From positions 62,001 to 126,000 of the forward strand of contig NZ_FRFA01000007.1 in the NCBI RefSeq assembly GCF_900143535.1: a stretch of DNA of 64,000 nucleotides, given 5' to 3'. Both the position numbers and the translations under genes were made by a program. Shown here in pieces: positions 25,196-35,884 of the stretch. The stretch comes from Tateyamaria sp. Alg231-49. GTDB taxonomy: Bacteria; Pseudomonadota; Alphaproteobacteria; Rhodobacterales; Rhodobacteraceae. Position 1 is the first letter of the stretch. Each line of letters starts with the position of its first letter. Below the pieces are notes generated by a model. The model made no database searches. It saw nothing but the letters and a program-made list of their open reading frames with translations, and was not told the DNA's origin.

Positions 25196-26692
25196 TCAGA
25201 AGCCGACGTCGTCACCACCACCTTGTTGCTGCCAAGGCTGCACAAGATTGCCAAAGCGGGTGAAACGACCCTCAAAGGACAGATCGACTGTGCCGATGGG
25301 TCCGTGCCGTTGCTTGCCGATGATAACCTCGGCGCGACCGTGCAGGCGTTCCATCTCTTCTTGCCACTTGCCCATGGCTTCCAGATCGTGATCGCCGGGT
25401 TTTTCGCGCTCTTTGTAGTATTCTTCGCGGAATACGAACATCACGACATCCGCATCCTGTTCGATTGATCCGGATTCACGCAAATCGCTGAGCTGTGGGC
25501 GTTTATCTTCGCGGTTTTCGACCTGTCGGCTGAGCTGTGACAGGGCAATGACGGGAATGGCCAATTCCTTGGCGATGGCCTTGAGCCCCATAGAGATTTC
25601 GGCAATTTCCTGCACCCGATTTTCTGCCCCACCACGCACCAGTTGCAGGTAGTCCACGATCAATACATCCAGCCCATGCATCCGTTTGAGGCGGCGAGAA
25701 CGGGCGGCCAGTTGTGCGATCGGGATGGCGGGGGTGTCGTCGATGAACAACGGGCAGGCTTCAAGCTGTTTGGCTGCGTCGACAAAACGGCGGAATTCAC
25801 CTTCTGTCATGTCGCCGCGCCGGATCTGTTCGCTGGGCACTTCTGATGCCTCTGACAAGATCCGGGCGGCGAGCTGCTCGGCGCTCATCTCCAAAGAAAA
25901 GAAACCCACGACACCGCCCTGAATGGAGCCTTCGGTGCCATCGGGTTTCAGGCCGCGTTTGTAGGATTTGGCGATGTTGAAAGCGATGTTGGTGGCCAGT
26001 GATGTCTTGCCCATCGACGGGCGGCCCGCAAGGATTAGCAAATCAGAGGAGTGCAATCCGCCGAGTTTCTTGTCCATATCTGTAAGACCGGTGGAGATAC
26101 CGGCAAGGCCCCCTTCGCGCTGGTAAGCGGCGTTGGCGACATTAACAGCGTCAGTTACCGCTTTGAGAAAGCTTTGAAAACCACCCTCTGACGTGCCTTG
26201 TTCCGCCAGTTTGTAAAGCGCCTGCTCAGCCTCAACGATCTGCTCTTTGGGCTCCGAGGTTACTTCGACCTTGGCGGCTTTGGCGCTGATATCACGACCC
26301 AATTGGATCAGATCGCGGCGCACAGCCAGATCATAGATGATTTGGGCGTAGTCGCGCACGGCAAAGGCACTGATTGCAGCGCCGGCCAGCCTGGCGAGAT
26401 AAGCGGGCCCACCAAGTTCCTTCAGACCCTCATCGTCTTCCATGAACGCTTTGAGAGTGACGGGACTCGCGAGGTTATTCTTGGCAATTCGCGCCGCCGA
26501 AATCTCAAAAATGCGGGCATGCACTGGGTCATAGAAATGATCAGGCTGAATGATCGCGGCAACCCGGTCAAAAATGTCATTGTTGGTCAGGATCGCGCCC
26601 AAAAGCTGTTGTTCAGCTTCGGTCGAGTGCGGCATTGTTTCGGCATCTTGTACCGCAACACCTGTTGGATTGATCGCCGCAATCTCGTTCAT
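25196..26692 (-). CDS. dnaB: Replicative DNA helicase DnaB
   Basis: A 498-residue hexameric helicase that drives the replication fork. The N-terminal primase-interacting domain (about 20-120) begins with PHSTEAEQQLLGAIL. The RecA-like C-terminal domain carries Walker A AGRPSMGKTS near residue 224, GFFSLEMS, and Walker B VLIVDYLQL. No intein is present and the length is normal. A cluster of DnaA boxes lies upstream (26889-26923). Confidence 0.97.
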   Translation of the reverse strand: MNEIAAINPTGVAVQDAETMPHSTEAEQQLLGAILTNNDIFDRVAAIIQPDHFYDPVHARIFEISAARIAKNNLASPVTLKAFMEDDEGLKELGGPAYLARLAGAAISAFAVRDYAQIIYDLAVRRDLIQLGRDISAKAAKVEVTSEPKEQIVEAEQALYKLAEQGTSEGGFQSFLKAVTDAVNVANAAYQREGGLAGISTGLTDMDKKLGGLHSSDLLILAGRPSMGKTSLATNIAFNIAKSYKRGLKPDGTEGSIQGGVVGFFSLEMSAEQLAARILSEASEVPSEQIRRGDMTEGEFRRFVDAAKQLEACPLFIDDTPAIPIAQLAARSRRLKRMHGLDVLIVDYLQLVRGGAENRVQEIAEISMGLKAIAKELAIPVIALSQLSRQVENREDKRPQLSDLRESGSIEQDADVVMFVFREEYYKEREKPGDHDLEAMGKWQEEMERLHGRAEVIIGKQRHGPIGTVDLSFEGRFTRFGNLVQPWQQQGGGDDVGF

Positions 26693-26845
26693 CTCACTCT
26701 GTCCTGCTCATTTTATTGTCCGCCCCACTGTGCGCACGGAGTGCCACAGCGCCCTCGAACCCGCTATCGGGAAATAGCTGGGGACAAGCCTGTGGGTATG
26801 TCTGTCCAGCCAGAAATGCCTTACAACATATAGTATAGTTTATTG

Positions 26846-26858
26846 GTGGTGTCACCAC
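26846..26858. promoter_or_regulatory. Perfect palindrome in the dnaB upstream region
   Basis: GTGGTG-T-CACCAC, directly beside a very AT-rich segment (26818-26844) that contains TATACT/TATAGT on either strand and probably includes the dnaB promoter. Confidence 0.4.
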
Positions 26859-26888
26859 ATCGCGCAAGGTCACTGTCGTCGAATCGTC

Positions 26889-26897
26889 TTATTCACA
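26889..26897 (+). promoter_or_regulatory. DnaA box
   Basis: TTATTCACA matches the relaxed DnaA box TTATNCACA, about 200 bases upstream of dnaB. Confidence 0.6.
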
Positions 26898-26914
26898 AAG
26901 CGCACACAGGGAGG

Positions 26915-26923
26915 TTATCCACA
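26915..26923 (+). promoter_or_regulatory. DnaA box, perfect consensus
   Basis: TTATCCACA is the strict high-affinity DnaA box. It is in the same orientation as the box at 26889, 26 bases apart. A looser CTGTCCACA follows at 26947-26955. Confidence 0.7.
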
Positions 26924-27005
26924 GATTCCTTGTAAGCGCTCACAGCCTGTCCACAGGGTGTCACGCAGCCCTGACAGAAACTGCAGGGATTGTGATCCCC
27001 TTCGT

Positions 27006-27680
27006 TTACGTACGTGCGGCTTGCCAGGCGCGCGGGTCTTTCAGGAACTCCTCGACACCTGCGAGCGTGTCAGCGTCAAAGCTGCCTTGGGCCTTTGCTT
27101 CGGCCAGAACATCCCACCACGTGCACAGGTGGTGCAGCGCGACGCCATGATCGCCGAGCGTTTTCTCTGTCTCAGGGAAGATGCCATAGTAAAAGATGAC
27201 GGCCGTGTGCCCGCACGTCGCTCCGGTGTCCCGGATCGCATCCACAAAGCTGAGTTTTGACCCGCCATCGGTGGTCAGATCCTCAACCAGCAAGACGCGC
27301 TGACCCTCGCTCATGTCCCCTTCGATCCGGGCATTGCGCCCGTATCCTTTGGGTTTTTTGCGCACGTAGGTCATGGGCAGAGCCATCCGTTCGGCCACAA
27401 GGGCTGCAAACGGAATGCCTGCGGTTTCCCCACCCGCGATGTTGTCAAATGCCTCAAACCCAGCGTTGCGCATCACTGTGACCGTCAGGAAATCCATCAG
27501 CGTCGCGCGAATACGCGGGTGGCTGATCAGCTTGCGGCAATCGATATACGTGGGCGAGGGCAGGCCGGAGGCGAGCGTGAATGGTTCGGCTGCGTTGAAG
27601 TGCACGGCCTTGATCTCGAGCAGCATACGGGCGGTGAGGCGTGCCATTTCTTCGGGGCTTGGATAGCTGGTAGGGATCAT
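27006..27680 (-). CDS. pyrE: Orotate phosphoribosyltransferase
   Basis: A 224-residue enzyme that joins orotate to PRPP to give OMP in pyrimidine synthesis. The PRPP-binding loop [14 protein letters not shown] is near residue 130, and [18 protein letters not shown] precedes it. It follows pyrC by about 75 bases, with a repeat element between them, so pyrC-pyrE form a unit for consecutive parts of the pathway. Confidence 0.95.
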   Translation of the reverse strand: MIPTSYPSPEEMARLTARMLLEIKAVHFNAAEPFTLASGLPSPTYIDCRKLISHPRIRATLMDFLTVTVMRNAGFEAFDNIAGGETAGIPFAALVAERMALPMTYVRKKPKGYGRNARIEGDMSEGQRVLLVEDLTTDGGSKLSFVDAIRDTGATCGHTAVIFYYGIFPETEKTLGDHGVALHHLCTWWDVLAEAKAQGSFDADTLAGVEEFLKDPRAWQAART

Positions 27681-27720
27681 ATCGCTTGTCTTTCGAGCCG
27701 TTGGGCCGGTGGCGCGAGCA

Positions 27721-27754
27721 GGAGCCTCCGGCGGGGATTTTCTTGAAACAGAGA
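27721..27754 (+). repeat. Dispersed intergenic repeat, copy C (short form)
   Basis: GGAGCCTCCGGCGGGGAT followed by TTTCTTGAAACAGAGA, between pyrC and pyrE. The first 18 bases are identical to copy A at 12743. Confidence 0.6.
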
Positions 27755-27756
27755 CG

Positions 27757-28788
27757 TTACTGGACGGACCAATTCAATTCGAAACCAGGGTCAAAGACAG
27801 TGACGGGACCGTCTTCGGTGTCGACGTGGCCATGTTTCGGGGATGGAGTCCTGGTCAGAGTGAGCGTATCGGCATTCACTGGCAGGCCGTAAAAGGCAGG
27901 TCCGTTGCGTGACGCGAACCCTTCTAGCTTATCCATCGCGCTGTCCTCTTCGAACACGTGTGCAAGGATCGCCATCGTGTTGGGCGCGGTGAAACAGCCC
28001 GCACAACCGCACGGCAGCAACTTGTTGGCATCCGTGTGCGGTGCGCTGTCGGTGCCGAGGAAAAACCGTGTCTCACCGCCTGTTGCGGCGGCGCGCAAGG
28101 CAAGGCGGTGTGATTCCCGCTTTGCCACGGGCAAGCAATAGTAGTGCGGTTTGATACCGCCAGCGAGGATATGGTTGCGGTTGATCACCAGATGGTGCGT
28201 GGTGATCGTGGCCCCTAGGCTGTCGTCCTGTGCGCGGGCGTAGTCCACCGCGTTTGACGTTGTGATGTGTTCCATCACCACCTTCAGCCCCGGCGTGGCC
28301 CGTCGCAGTGGGTCCAGTACGCGGTCGATAAACACGGCCTCGCGGTCAAAGATGTCAATGTTGGCATCCGTTACTTCGCCATGAACGCACAGCGGAAGGC
28401 CAATTTGCGCCATTCGGTCGAGCGTGGCACGGATTTTCCCAAAATCCGCCACGCCAGACGCCGAATTCGTGGTCGCGCCAGCGGGGTACAGCTTCACCGC
28501 TTTGACAAGGCCGCTTGCATGGGCGGCGGCGACGTCATCGGGGTCAGTGTCCTCAGTCAAATAGAGCGTCATCAGGGGCTCAAATGACATCCCCTCTGGC
28601 AAAGCGGCCATGATCCGGTCGCGGTAGGCCATAGCTTGGGCGCCAGTGACCACAGGCGGCACCAGATTGGGCATGATGATCGCACGTGCAAAATGCTGGG
28701 CGGTGTGAGGCAGAACGGCACGCATCATTGCGCCATCGCGCAGATGCAGGTGCCAATCGTCGGGGCGGGCAATCGTAAGGGACGTCAT
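27757..28788 (-). CDS. pyrC: Dihydroorotase
   Basis: A 343-residue zinc amidohydrolase of the E. coli PyrC type, converting carbamoyl-aspartate to dihydroorotate. WHLHLRDG carries the metal-binding HxH near residue 14, [11 protein letters not shown] holds the carboxylated lysine, and VVMEHITT plus GTDSAPH give later ligands. The ATG at 28788 gives the normal length; an in-frame Arg-rich extension upstream is discarded. Confidence 0.95.
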   Translation of the reverse strand: MTSLTIARPDDWHLHLRDGAMMRAVLPHTAQHFARAIIMPNLVPPVVTGAQAMAYRDRIMAALPEGMSFEPLMTLYLTEDTDPDDVAAAHASGLVKAVKLYPAGATTNSASGVADFGKIRATLDRMAQIGLPLCVHGEVTDANIDIFDREAVFIDRVLDPLRRATPGLKVVMEHITTSNAVDYARAQDDSLGATITTHHLVINRNHILAGGIKPHYYCLPVAKRESHRLALRAAATGGETRFFLGTDSAPHTDANKLLPCGCAGCFTAPNTMAILAHVFEEDSAMDKLEGFASRNGPAFYGLPVNADTLTLTRTPSPKHGHVDTEDGPVTVFDPGFELNWSVQ

Positions 28789-28822
28789 GGCAAGCGCGTT
28801 AGCACGGGCGCGCGCGCAAGCG

Positions 28823-29797
28823 CTAGCCCTCCTGCGCGTCTGTGTCGTTCTTTTCGTCGGTTTGCTGCGCCGCTTCGCGCTGCGCCTCGATTTCGGCACG
28901 GCGGCGGACAAATCGCGGCGCATTGATGCGCTTGGCGACGTTGTACGCCAGCAGATACGTTAGCTCCGTGCGTTTGGCCCCATCGAGTGCAACCATCAGT
29001 CGCCGCAGGTATGGCAGGAATGTTCGCCGTGCGCGGTAAAGCTTGGCAAAAGAAGATTGGTCCAACGCGCCTGAGGCCGCTTGAATCAGCAACGGCGTCA
29101 AAATGCGCATCCGTACCAGATCGCCCTGCAATGCGTTGCCCATACGCGGCATACGAAGCGGCACGGCACCTGCGGTTGCAAATAGGGTTGCGTGCATTGC
29201 ATCCAACTGCTCGAGCGGATCATAGACCACAAAGGCCTGCGCGCAGGCGTCCAGCATATCCGGAGCATATCCATACCGAGTTGCGAAATCAGTGCGGCGC
29301 ATTTCGATAAACCGTGTGTCCCATTCCGTCAGGCGTGCATCCAGCGTGGCCTGAGGCTGGATCGTTACGACGCGTGCGCCGGGTGCTGCGACGGAAAAGG
29401 CGGCCGCGGCGTACCCACAGGGGCCTGCGCCGTAAAAAAGCACGGTTTCAAAATCGTCAAAGAAGCCGTCATCCACAAGCCGATCAAACAGCCCGATCAC
29501 ATCAGGGTCGCGAAACCACGTATCGCCATCCGCTGCGATGCACAGGCTTGACCAGTTCTCTTGGCGCACAAAGGTCCAGCCCAGTGGCTCGGCCCCAGAG
29601 GTGAGCGCCTGCATGCCTTGCACGGATTCAAAGCTAACGATCAACGTGTCGCCGCGCCGCACATGTGCAGCAAAGTGTTTCTTTCCAAGGGATTCGAAAA
29701 ACCCGTGATCCTCAGAAACGGCCTGCAATTCAGCGCGCCATTTGCCTTGCGGCAATTCGGCAAGGTCGGGATCGAATTTGGTGTCTGCGTCCTGCAT
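28823..29797 (-). CDS. Uncharacterised protein, conserved-looking
   Basis: A 324-residue cytoplasmic protein without signal or membrane helix. The middle has a Rossmann-like turn, [17 protein letters not shown], followed by [13 protein letters not shown]. The last 80 residues are basic, helical and end in a Gln/Glu/Asp-rich tail. Some annotation pipelines call relatives phosphoadenosine phosphosulfate reductase, but no PAPS-reductase Cys motif is visible. It may be co-transcribed with the glycosyltransferase upstream. Confidence 0.7.
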   Translation of the reverse strand: MQDADTKFDPDLAELPQGKWRAELQAVSEDHGFFESLGKKHFAAHVRRGDTLIVSFESVQGMQALTSGAEPLGWTFVRQENWSSLCIAADGDTWFRDPDVIGLFDRLVDDGFFDDFETVLFYGAGPCGYAAAAFSVAAPGARVVTIQPQATLDARLTEWDTRFIEMRRTDFATRYGYAPDMLDACAQAFVVYDPLEQLDAMHATLFATAGAVPLRMPRMGNALQGDLVRMRILTPLLIQAASGALDQSSFAKLYRARRTFLPYLRRLMVALDGAKRTELTYLLAYNVAKRINAPRFVRRRAEIEAQREAAQQTDEKNDTDAQEG

Positions 29798-29906
29798 CGC
29801 AATACCTCATACTCCCGGCGTTCTAAGCCCGGGTTTGCCTTTAGCTAGATAAGTAATACGGCGAAAGTAAGAAGACTTTGAGCGACTTTTTTGCCGTATA
29901 TCCGGC

Positions 29907-30953
29907 TCAGGACGTCCCTGAAGAGGCTTTACGCGCATAGCGCAACACGAATTGAGCCTCTTGAACCGAGAGGGGCTGTGCGGGTGGTGTCAGGAGCAGG
30001 CGTCCGAACAAGGCGCGATTGGGTTCTTGCTCCATCAGCGTTTCAAACCGCGCTTTGCGCCATGCCACGGCGTCGTCGTGCAGGGTGGCAATCGCCTGAT
30101 CGGCGCGCAAAATTTTCAGTATCTCATCCCGTGCCCGGTCATAGCGTCGGATTGAGGTGTCTATGTCTGTGTTGAAGTTCCGTTCGATCCAGTAATCGGC
30201 GCCCAGTGTCGCGTCTGTCCGATTCACGCGGCCCCGGTCCACCTTGACGACATAGCTTTCTATTGCGCCAAGCGGGTAGTGGTTAAGCTGTACAAGTCCA
30301 TAATTGCTTTGGGCGAAGTTCGAGAAGATGCGCTTGGTCTTGAATTGCGCGTCCAGTGCGCGGCCGTGCCCGTCAAACCAGCGCGCGGCGTCGACACGGC
30401 CCGCATCTGGCGCGCGCGGGCGGTGCACCCCGGGTTTTTTGTAGGTCCCGTCATTGGCATAGAGCGTTTTGAACATAGAGGCCCGCCACGGCCAGTGCAG
30501 GATGTCAGGCGCCGCCTTGTCAAAGGTTTCGGTCACCGGCTGGTCGCTGTATCGCACTTGCCCGTTGTTCCCAAAAAGCCGCCAGGTGAGGGTAATTGCA
30601 GAGGCTTCGGGCAGGGCGTCATGCAGCGCTGCAAACGTGCCATCGCCGGTATGGATGTTCACGAATTCATCCACGTCTATCGCCAAAATCCAATCTGCGG
30701 CGCGCACAACGTCCAATTTGGCCGCAAGGTTTAGCGCAGTGAACTGGATGCCAGCAGAGTCATATGGACCGTCGTTACGCACATGGGTGAGCCAGCCAAG
30801 TTCTGCCAACTTATCCAGCATATCATCGGTGCCATCGTCGCAATCATTTGAAAACACGACGAAATGATCCACGCCGACGGCCCTGTGATGGGCCAGCCAT
30901 TCCAGCAAAAACGCGCCTTCGTTGCGCATTGTGGTAATGACAACATGGCTCAC
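29907..30953 (-). CDS. Glycosyltransferase family 2-like protein
   Basis: A 348-residue protein of the Glyco_tranf_2_4 type (PF13704). It begins VVITTMRNEGAFLLEWLAHH, has FVVFSNDCDDGTDDML, and carries the nucleotide-sugar/metal site ILAIDVDEFVN. A later HRPRAP and LNHYPLGAIESYVVK stretch is typical of the group. It is cytoplasmic with no membrane segment. The acceptor is unknown; surface polysaccharide or glycolipid are possible. It is divergent from the AAA-VWA pair. Confidence 0.85.
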   Translation of the reverse strand: MSHVVITTMRNEGAFLLEWLAHHRAVGVDHFVVFSNDCDDGTDDMLDKLAELGWLTHVRNDGPYDSAGIQFTALNLAAKLDVVRAADWILAIDVDEFVNIHTGDGTFAALHDALPEASAITLTWRLFGNNGQVRYSDQPVTETFDKAAPDILHWPWRASMFKTLYANDGTYKKPGVHRPRAPDAGRVDAARWFDGHGRALDAQFKTKRIFSNFAQSNYGLVQLNHYPLGAIESYVVKVDRGRVNRTDATLGADYWIERNFNTDIDTSIRRYDRARDEILKILRADQAIATLHDDAVAWRKARFETLMEQEPNRALFGRLLLTPPAQPLSVQEAQFVLRYARKASSGTS

Positions 30954-31204
30954 AGGTTGGCCCTTGGGGTTTTACGCCGCTGCGTTGTCACCCCGCACAC
31001 GGCAGAAATTGGAAACATGTTATGCCGCCTCTTGTGGGTTTGGGTGCGCAATCGCCCATACCTCGTTTTCTCAGATCCACATGTTCTACACATGTACTGC
31101 GAAACCATGCCAGTTTGGCAAAAATCCGTCAACGCGCGCGCGCCGCGAGGGCTTGACCTCCGGGCGTCGTGATGCAGGTTGGGTGGGAGATAGAAGGACT
31201 TTCC

Positions 31205-32113
31205 ATGCCCATCCCCCAATCGATCGACGCCGTACAGGCCATGCTGGACGCCCAAGGATATGTCTGTGACCGTGCCTTGGGCACTGTAGTGTTCCTAAGC
31301 CTTAAACTGGGCCGACCGCTGTTTCTGGAAGGGGAAGCTGGCGTAGGTAAAACCGAAATCGCCAAGGCCCTGAGTGCGGGGCTGGGACGGCGCTTGATCC
31401 GTCTGCAGTGCTATGAGGGGCTTGATGCGTCTTCCGCGGTGTATGAGTGGAATTTCCCGGCGCAAATGGTGGCCATCCGCACAGCCGAAGCAGCGGGCGG
31501 GTCGGATCGTCAGGCGCTACAAACGGAGCTGTTTTCAGACGATTACCTGATCAAACGCCCATTGCTGGAGGCGATGCAGCCAGATGAAGCCGGCGCGCCC
31601 GTGCTGTTGATTGACGAGTTGGATCGCACCGACGAACCGTTCGAGGCCTTTCTGCTCGAAGCGCTCAGTGATTTTCAGGTCACGATTCCTGAGTTGGGGA
31701 CGATCAAGGCCCCTGAACCTCCCATCGTGATTTTGACCTCTAATCGCACCCGCGAAGTGCACGACGCCCTCAAACGCCGTTGTCTTTATCACTGGGTCGA
31801 TTATCCCGACTTCCAGCGTGAGATGGACATATTGACGGCGCGCGCACCGGAAGCCGCGGCCAGTTTGAGCCGTGAAGTCGTCGCCTTTGTGCAGCGATTG
31901 CGCACAGAGGATCTGTTCAAGAAGCCGGGTGTGGCCGAGACCATCGACTGGGCCAAATGCCTGCTTGCGCTGGATGTTTTGACGCTCAGCCCAGAGGTGA
32001 TTGCGGACACACTTGGCGCTGTCCTGAAGTATCAAGACGACATACAGAAACTGCAGGGGTCTGAGGCTAAGCGCATTTTGGACGAGGCCAAGGCGTCTCT
32101 CGAACCGGCATGA
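31205..32113 (+). CDS. MoxR/CoxD-like AAA ATPase
   Basis: A 302-residue AAA+ ATPase of the MoxR group. Walker A GEAGVGKTE is at residues 43-51, Walker B is VLLIDELDR, and sensor 1 is VILTSNRTREV. The segment EALSDFQVTIPELG is characteristic of the CoxD subgroup that assembles metal centres in carbon monoxide dehydrogenase. The ATG at 31205 has an AAGGA site. The VWA partner follows after 57 bases, but no CO dehydrogenase subunits are in the window. Confidence 0.9.
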   Translation: MPIPQSIDAVQAMLDAQGYVCDRALGTVVFLSLKLGRPLFLEGEAGVGKTEIAKALSAGLGRRLIRLQCYEGLDASSAVYEWNFPAQMVAIRTAEAAGGSDRQALQTELFSDDYLIKRPLLEAMQPDEAGAPVLLIDELDRTDEPFEAFLLEALSDFQVTIPELGTIKAPEPPIVILTSNRTREVHDALKRRCLYHWVDYPDFQREMDILTARAPEAAASLSREVVAFVQRLRTEDLFKKPGVAETIDWAKCLLALDVLTLSPEVIADTLGAVLKYQDDIQKLQGSEAKRILDEAKASLEPA

Positions 32114-32170
32114 CGTTTCTTATGGCCGTAAATACTACGGGTGTCTGGGGGCTGCCCGCTGGTCCAGCAT

Positions 32171-33424
32171 ATGCCTGAATACGTGCCTCTTGATCTGCCA
32201 GAGCATCCGAAACTGGCCGGTAACATCGCCCATTTTGCGCGGGCATTGCGCCGTGCCGGTGTGCCCATCGGTCCAGGGCGCCTGATCGATGCGATCGAAG
32301 CTGTTCAGGCAGCGGGCTTCACTGAAAAGCGTGACTTTTACTGGACGCTGCACGCCTGTTTCGTGTCGCGCCCCGAACACCGTGCCGTGTTTGGGCAAAT
32401 CTTCCGTCTTTACTGGCGTGATCCGCGTTATTTGGAGCATATGATGGCGGCAATGCTGCCAGCGGTGCGCGGTGTGCAGGAAGATCGCGCAGCCCAAGCG
32501 GCAGAGAAGCGTGCGGCGGAAGCGCTGTTGGACGGGGCGACAGTCTCGGAAACTGAGCCTGACGAGGACGAGCAGGGCACCGAGATCGAAATCGATGCGT
32601 CGCTGACCACCTCTGCCGATGAGCAACTCAAGAGCCTTGATTTTGAGCAGATGAGTACGGATGAAATGGCGCGGGCCAAAGCCATGTTGGCGCGCATGAC
32701 GCTGCCCGTCGATCCTATCCCGTCACGACGTGCGGCTCTTGCACATAGCGGGCGCATTGATCGGGCGCGGTCGTTGCGTGCCGCCATGCGTTTTGGTGGC
32801 GAGATGCGGGACTTGAAGTGGGTTCAGCCCAAACTGCGCTATCCCAACCTTGTGGTGCTGTGCGACATATCTGGCTCTATGAGCCAGTATTCCCGCGTGG
32901 TTCTCCATTTCTTGCACAGTGTGGCCAATGCCAAAGGCGCAGGCTGGGCCCGCGTTCATGCCTTCACCTTTGGGACGCGATTGACCAATATCACCCGCCA
33001 TCTGGGCACGCGCGATGTGGATGCCGCCCTGCGCGCCGCCGGGGCAGAGGCGCAGGATTGGGAAGGTGGGACTCGCATTGGCAGTTGCCTTGAGGCCTTT
33101 AACCGCGACTGGTCGCGCCGCGTGCTGGGGCAGGGGGCGGTGGTGTTGTTGATCACCGATGGTCTTGATCGCGGAGAGGCGGACGACCTGGCCCGTCAGA
33201 TGCAGCGCCTGCACTTGTCTGCGCGCCGTCTGATCTGGATCAACCCGCTGCTACGTTGGGATGAATTTGCCCCCAAGGCCCGTGGGATTGCGGCGATGCT
33301 ACCCCATGTGGACAGCTTTCGCGCCGGGCACTCGATTGCATCGCTGGAGGAGTTGGCGGCCGTCATTTCACGCCGGGATGATGTGGGCGAGCGCGATCGC
33401 CTGATCAGGATGTTATCAAATTGA
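32171..33424 (+). CDS. CoxE-like VWA domain protein
   Basis: A 417-residue protein matching the CoxE/YeaD VWA family (PF05762). The N-terminal half is helical with an acidic stretch (ETEPDEDEQGTEIEID), and the C-terminal half is a VWA domain with the MIDAS site LCDISGSMSQY and TDGLDRGE. MoxR-VWA pairs act as metal-insertion or assembly chaperones. An in-frame GTG at 32141 could extend it; neither start has a strong ribosome site. Confidence 0.88.
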   Translation: MPEYVPLDLPEHPKLAGNIAHFARALRRAGVPIGPGRLIDAIEAVQAAGFTEKRDFYWTLHACFVSRPEHRAVFGQIFRLYWRDPRYLEHMMAAMLPAVRGVQEDRAAQAAEKRAAEALLDGATVSETEPDEDEQGTEIEIDASLTTSADEQLKSLDFEQMSTDEMARAKAMLARMTLPVDPIPSRRAALAHSGRIDRARSLRAAMRFGGEMRDLKWVQPKLRYPNLVVLCDISGSMSQYSRVVLHFLHSVANAKGAGWARVHAFTFGTRLTNITRHLGTRDVDAALRAAGAEAQDWEGGTRIGSCLEAFNRDWSRRVLGQGAVVLLITDGLDRGEADDLARQMQRLHLSARRLIWINPLLRWDEFAPKARGIAAMLPHVDSFRAGHSIASLEELAAVISRRDDVGERDRLIRMLSN

Positions 33425-33642
33425 GCGCCTTGCGGCGCATTACATTTTTGATTTGGCGCTTCGGAACTCTCCTTCCCAAAGGATCGGAACCGCCCTTGAT
33501 TGATCTCGCATCTGACAGAGATGTCTGCCCTTCCCAAGTCAAATAGCCGTATCCCCTAAAGGGGCCCCTCGGCGATTTCACTTGGCAAAACCAGCCCTCC
33601 CTGTCCGAAGCAGCTCAAGCAAGGGCGGCTCCGACCCAAAGG

Positions 33643-35802
33643 TCAGGCGAAGGTGGCCGCGAAGGTCGTCTGGTACGTCTCGGAAAGGTCCGCGAGAGGC
33701 GCGCTGGAGTTGCCCATCCACACTGTATCCCCGCTGAATTTGCCAACCGTCTGGATCGGCACACCCGCTTGACCTGCTGCAATCATCAAGGCTTCGGCCT
33801 TGTCAAAGCTACAGGCCACCAGATAGCGCCCCTGATCCTCGCCAAAGAGCGTGCTGGTATCGCTGCTGTCCAACACCATGCCGACGCCTGACCCATGGGC
33901 CATTTCGAAGGCGGCAAGCGCGAGCCCGCCATCGCTGAGATCGGTGCAGGCGTTGATCAGTGCCCGGTTGTCGCGGATGAAATCGCCGTTGCGTTTTTCT
34001 ACGGCCAGATCGACGGATGGGGCGTCCCCTTCGGCGCGGTTGAAGACTTCGAGCAGAAGGGCGGATTGCCCAAGATGTCCTGTTCCCTCGCCGATCAATA
34101 CGGCCAAGTGACCCTCACGCACATCGCACCCGATGATGTCATCGGGGGTCGCAATCAGCCCAACAGCCCCGATGGTGGGCGTTGGCAGGATCGCGGTGCC
34201 GTCCGTTTCGTTATAAAGCGAGACGTTGCCTGACACGATGGGCATGTCCAACGCGTCAACGGCCACACCGATCCCTTTGATCGCACCGACAAGCTGGCCC
34301 ATGATTTCAGGCTTTTCAGGATTGCCAAAGTTGAGGTTGTCTGTTGTTGCCAACGGCGTGGCCCCTGTCGCTGTCAGGTTGCGGTAGGCTTCTGCCACGG
34401 CCTGTTTGCCGCCCATTTCCGGATTCGCCTGCACGTAGCGGGGTGTAACATCCGAGGTGAAGGCCAGTGCCTTGTCCGTTCCGTGTACCCGGACGATCCC
34501 GGCGCCCAGGCCGGGGGTGCGGGCGCTGTCGGCCATCACCATGGTGTCGTATTGTTCAAACACCCACGCTTTGGACGCGTAGTTGGGGCTTGCCAGCAGT
34601 GCCTTCAGCCCATCGATGGGATCGACATTTACGACGTCTGCCAGCGGCTCAGGCGCTGGTGTGGGCACCCAGGGGCGGTCATATTCGGGAGCTGTCGAGG
34701 CAAGTTTGGACAGAGGCAGATCGGCCTTTGTCTCGCCGTTGAGCTGGATCAGGAAACGGTCTTCGGCAATAGTTTCACCCACGATTGCAAAATCGAGATC
34801 CCACTTGTCGAACACGGCCTTGGCCTCGGCCTCAAGTTCGGGGCGCAGGACCATCAGCATGCGTTCCTGAGATTCCGACAGCATCATCTCGTAGGCGGTC
34901 ATTGCCGTTTCGCGCACAGGTACTTTTTCAAGGTCGAGACGCACGCCCAGACCGCCTTTGTCACCCATTTCCACGGCGGAGCAGGTAAGGCCCGCCGCGC
35001 CCATGTCCTGAATGGAGATCACAGCCCCGGTGGCCATGAGTTCCAGCGTGGCTTCCATCAGCCGCTTTTCGGTAAAGGGGTCGCCGACCTGTACGGTGGG
35101 GCGCTTTTCTTCGATCGTATCGTCAAATTCTGCGGATGCCATCGTGGCACCGCCGACGCCGTCGCGCCCCGTTTTAGCGCCGAGATAGACCACCGGCATG
35201 CCCACGCCCGAGGCGGCGGAGTAGAAGATCTTGTCCGCATCCGCGAGGCCAGCGGCAAAGGCGTTTACAAGGCAGTTGCCGTTGTAGGCCGGGTCAAAGC
35301 GGACTTCACCGCCGACGCAAGGCACGCCAAACGCGTTGCCGTACCCGCCAACGCCTGCCACGACACCGTGCACAAGCTGGCGGGTTTTAGGGTGGTCTGG
35401 TTCCCCGAAGGATAGCGCATTCATCGCAGCGATTGGGCGGGCGCCCATGGTGAACACGTCGCGCAGGATGCCGCCCACGCCTGTGGCTGCACCCTGATAG
35501 GGTTCAATGTAGGACGGGTGGTTGTGAGACTCCATTTTGAAGACCACGGCTTGCCCATCTCCGATATCGACCACGCCAGCGTTCTCGCCGGGGCCGCAGA
35601 TCACCTGTGGGCCTTCAGTGGGGAGGGTGCGCAGCCATTTCTTGGATGATTTGTAAGAACAGTGTTCGTTCCACATCGCCGAAAAGATGCCGAGTTCGGT
35701 GAAGGTGGGGGTCCGACCGATAATCTCGAGAATGCTGTCGTATTCATCCGCGCTGAGGCCATGGGCCGCGATCAGGTCTTGTGTGATGGCTGGATCGGTC
35801 AT
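33643..35802 (-). CDS. purL: Phosphoribosylformylglycinamidine synthase, small PurL
   Basis: A 719-residue small-type PurL, the FGAM synthetase subunit that needs separate PurQ and PurS. The PurM-like repeats are visible: [24 protein letters not shown] with the ATP site, then [15 protein letters not shown], and a second repeat with [15 protein letters not shown]. No glutaminase domain is fused, as expected for this type. PurS and PurQ are not next to it here. Confidence 0.96.
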   Translation of the reverse strand: MTDPAITQDLIAAHGLSADEYDSILEIIGRTPTFTELGIFSAMWNEHCSYKSSKKWLRTLPTEGPQVICGPGENAGVVDIGDGQAVVFKMESHNHPSYIEPYQGAATGVGGILRDVFTMGARPIAAMNALSFGEPDHPKTRQLVHGVVAGVGGYGNAFGVPCVGGEVRFDPAYNGNCLVNAFAAGLADADKIFYSAASGVGMPVVYLGAKTGRDGVGGATMASAEFDDTIEEKRPTVQVGDPFTEKRLMEATLELMATGAVISIQDMGAAGLTCSAVEMGDKGGLGVRLDLEKVPVRETAMTAYEMMLSESQERMLMVLRPELEAEAKAVFDKWDLDFAIVGETIAEDRFLIQLNGETKADLPLSKLASTAPEYDRPWVPTPAPEPLADVVNVDPIDGLKALLASPNYASKAWVFEQYDTMVMADSARTPGLGAGIVRVHGTDKALAFTSDVTPRYVQANPEMGGKQAVAEAYRNLTATGATPLATTDNLNFGNPEKPEIMGQLVGAIKGIGVAVDALDMPIVSGNVSLYNETDGTAILPTPTIGAVGLIATPDDIIGCDVREGHLAVLIGEGTGHLGQSALLLEVFNRAEGDAPSVDLAVEKRNGDFIRDNRALINACTDLSDGGLALAAFEMAHGSGVGMVLDSSDTSTLFGEDQGRYLVACSFDKAEALMIAAGQAGVPIQTVGKFSGDTVWMGNSSAPLADLSETYQTTFAATFA

Positions 35803-35884
35803 GCGCTCTTGTCCCCTGACTGCACTTCTTGCGTTGCGGCTCCTCTTACAAGGCAGAACAGTCGGGGGGAAGGGGGCGTAAAGC

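Larger units (their letters stand above)
26693..27005. other. dnaB-pyrE intergenic region
   Basis: A 313-base gap without a gene. It holds an AT-rich stretch, a palindrome and a cluster of DnaA boxes (listed separately), so it is probably the dnaB control region; an origin-like function is possible but not shown. Confidence 0.6.

Noticed and set aside
26693-27005. Chromosomal replication origin
   Set aside because: DnaA boxes and an AT-rich stretch exist, but a dnaB promoter explains them as well, and GC skew cannot be judged from one window.
31015-31095. Three ACATGT hexamers, two of them 11 bases apart, in the gap upstream of the AAA-VWA pair
   Set aside because: Short palindromic hexamers recur by chance and I could not tie them to a regulator.
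31205-33424. A carbon monoxide dehydrogenase operon
   Set aside because: Only the CoxD- and CoxE-like accessory proteins are present; no structural subunits lie nearby.
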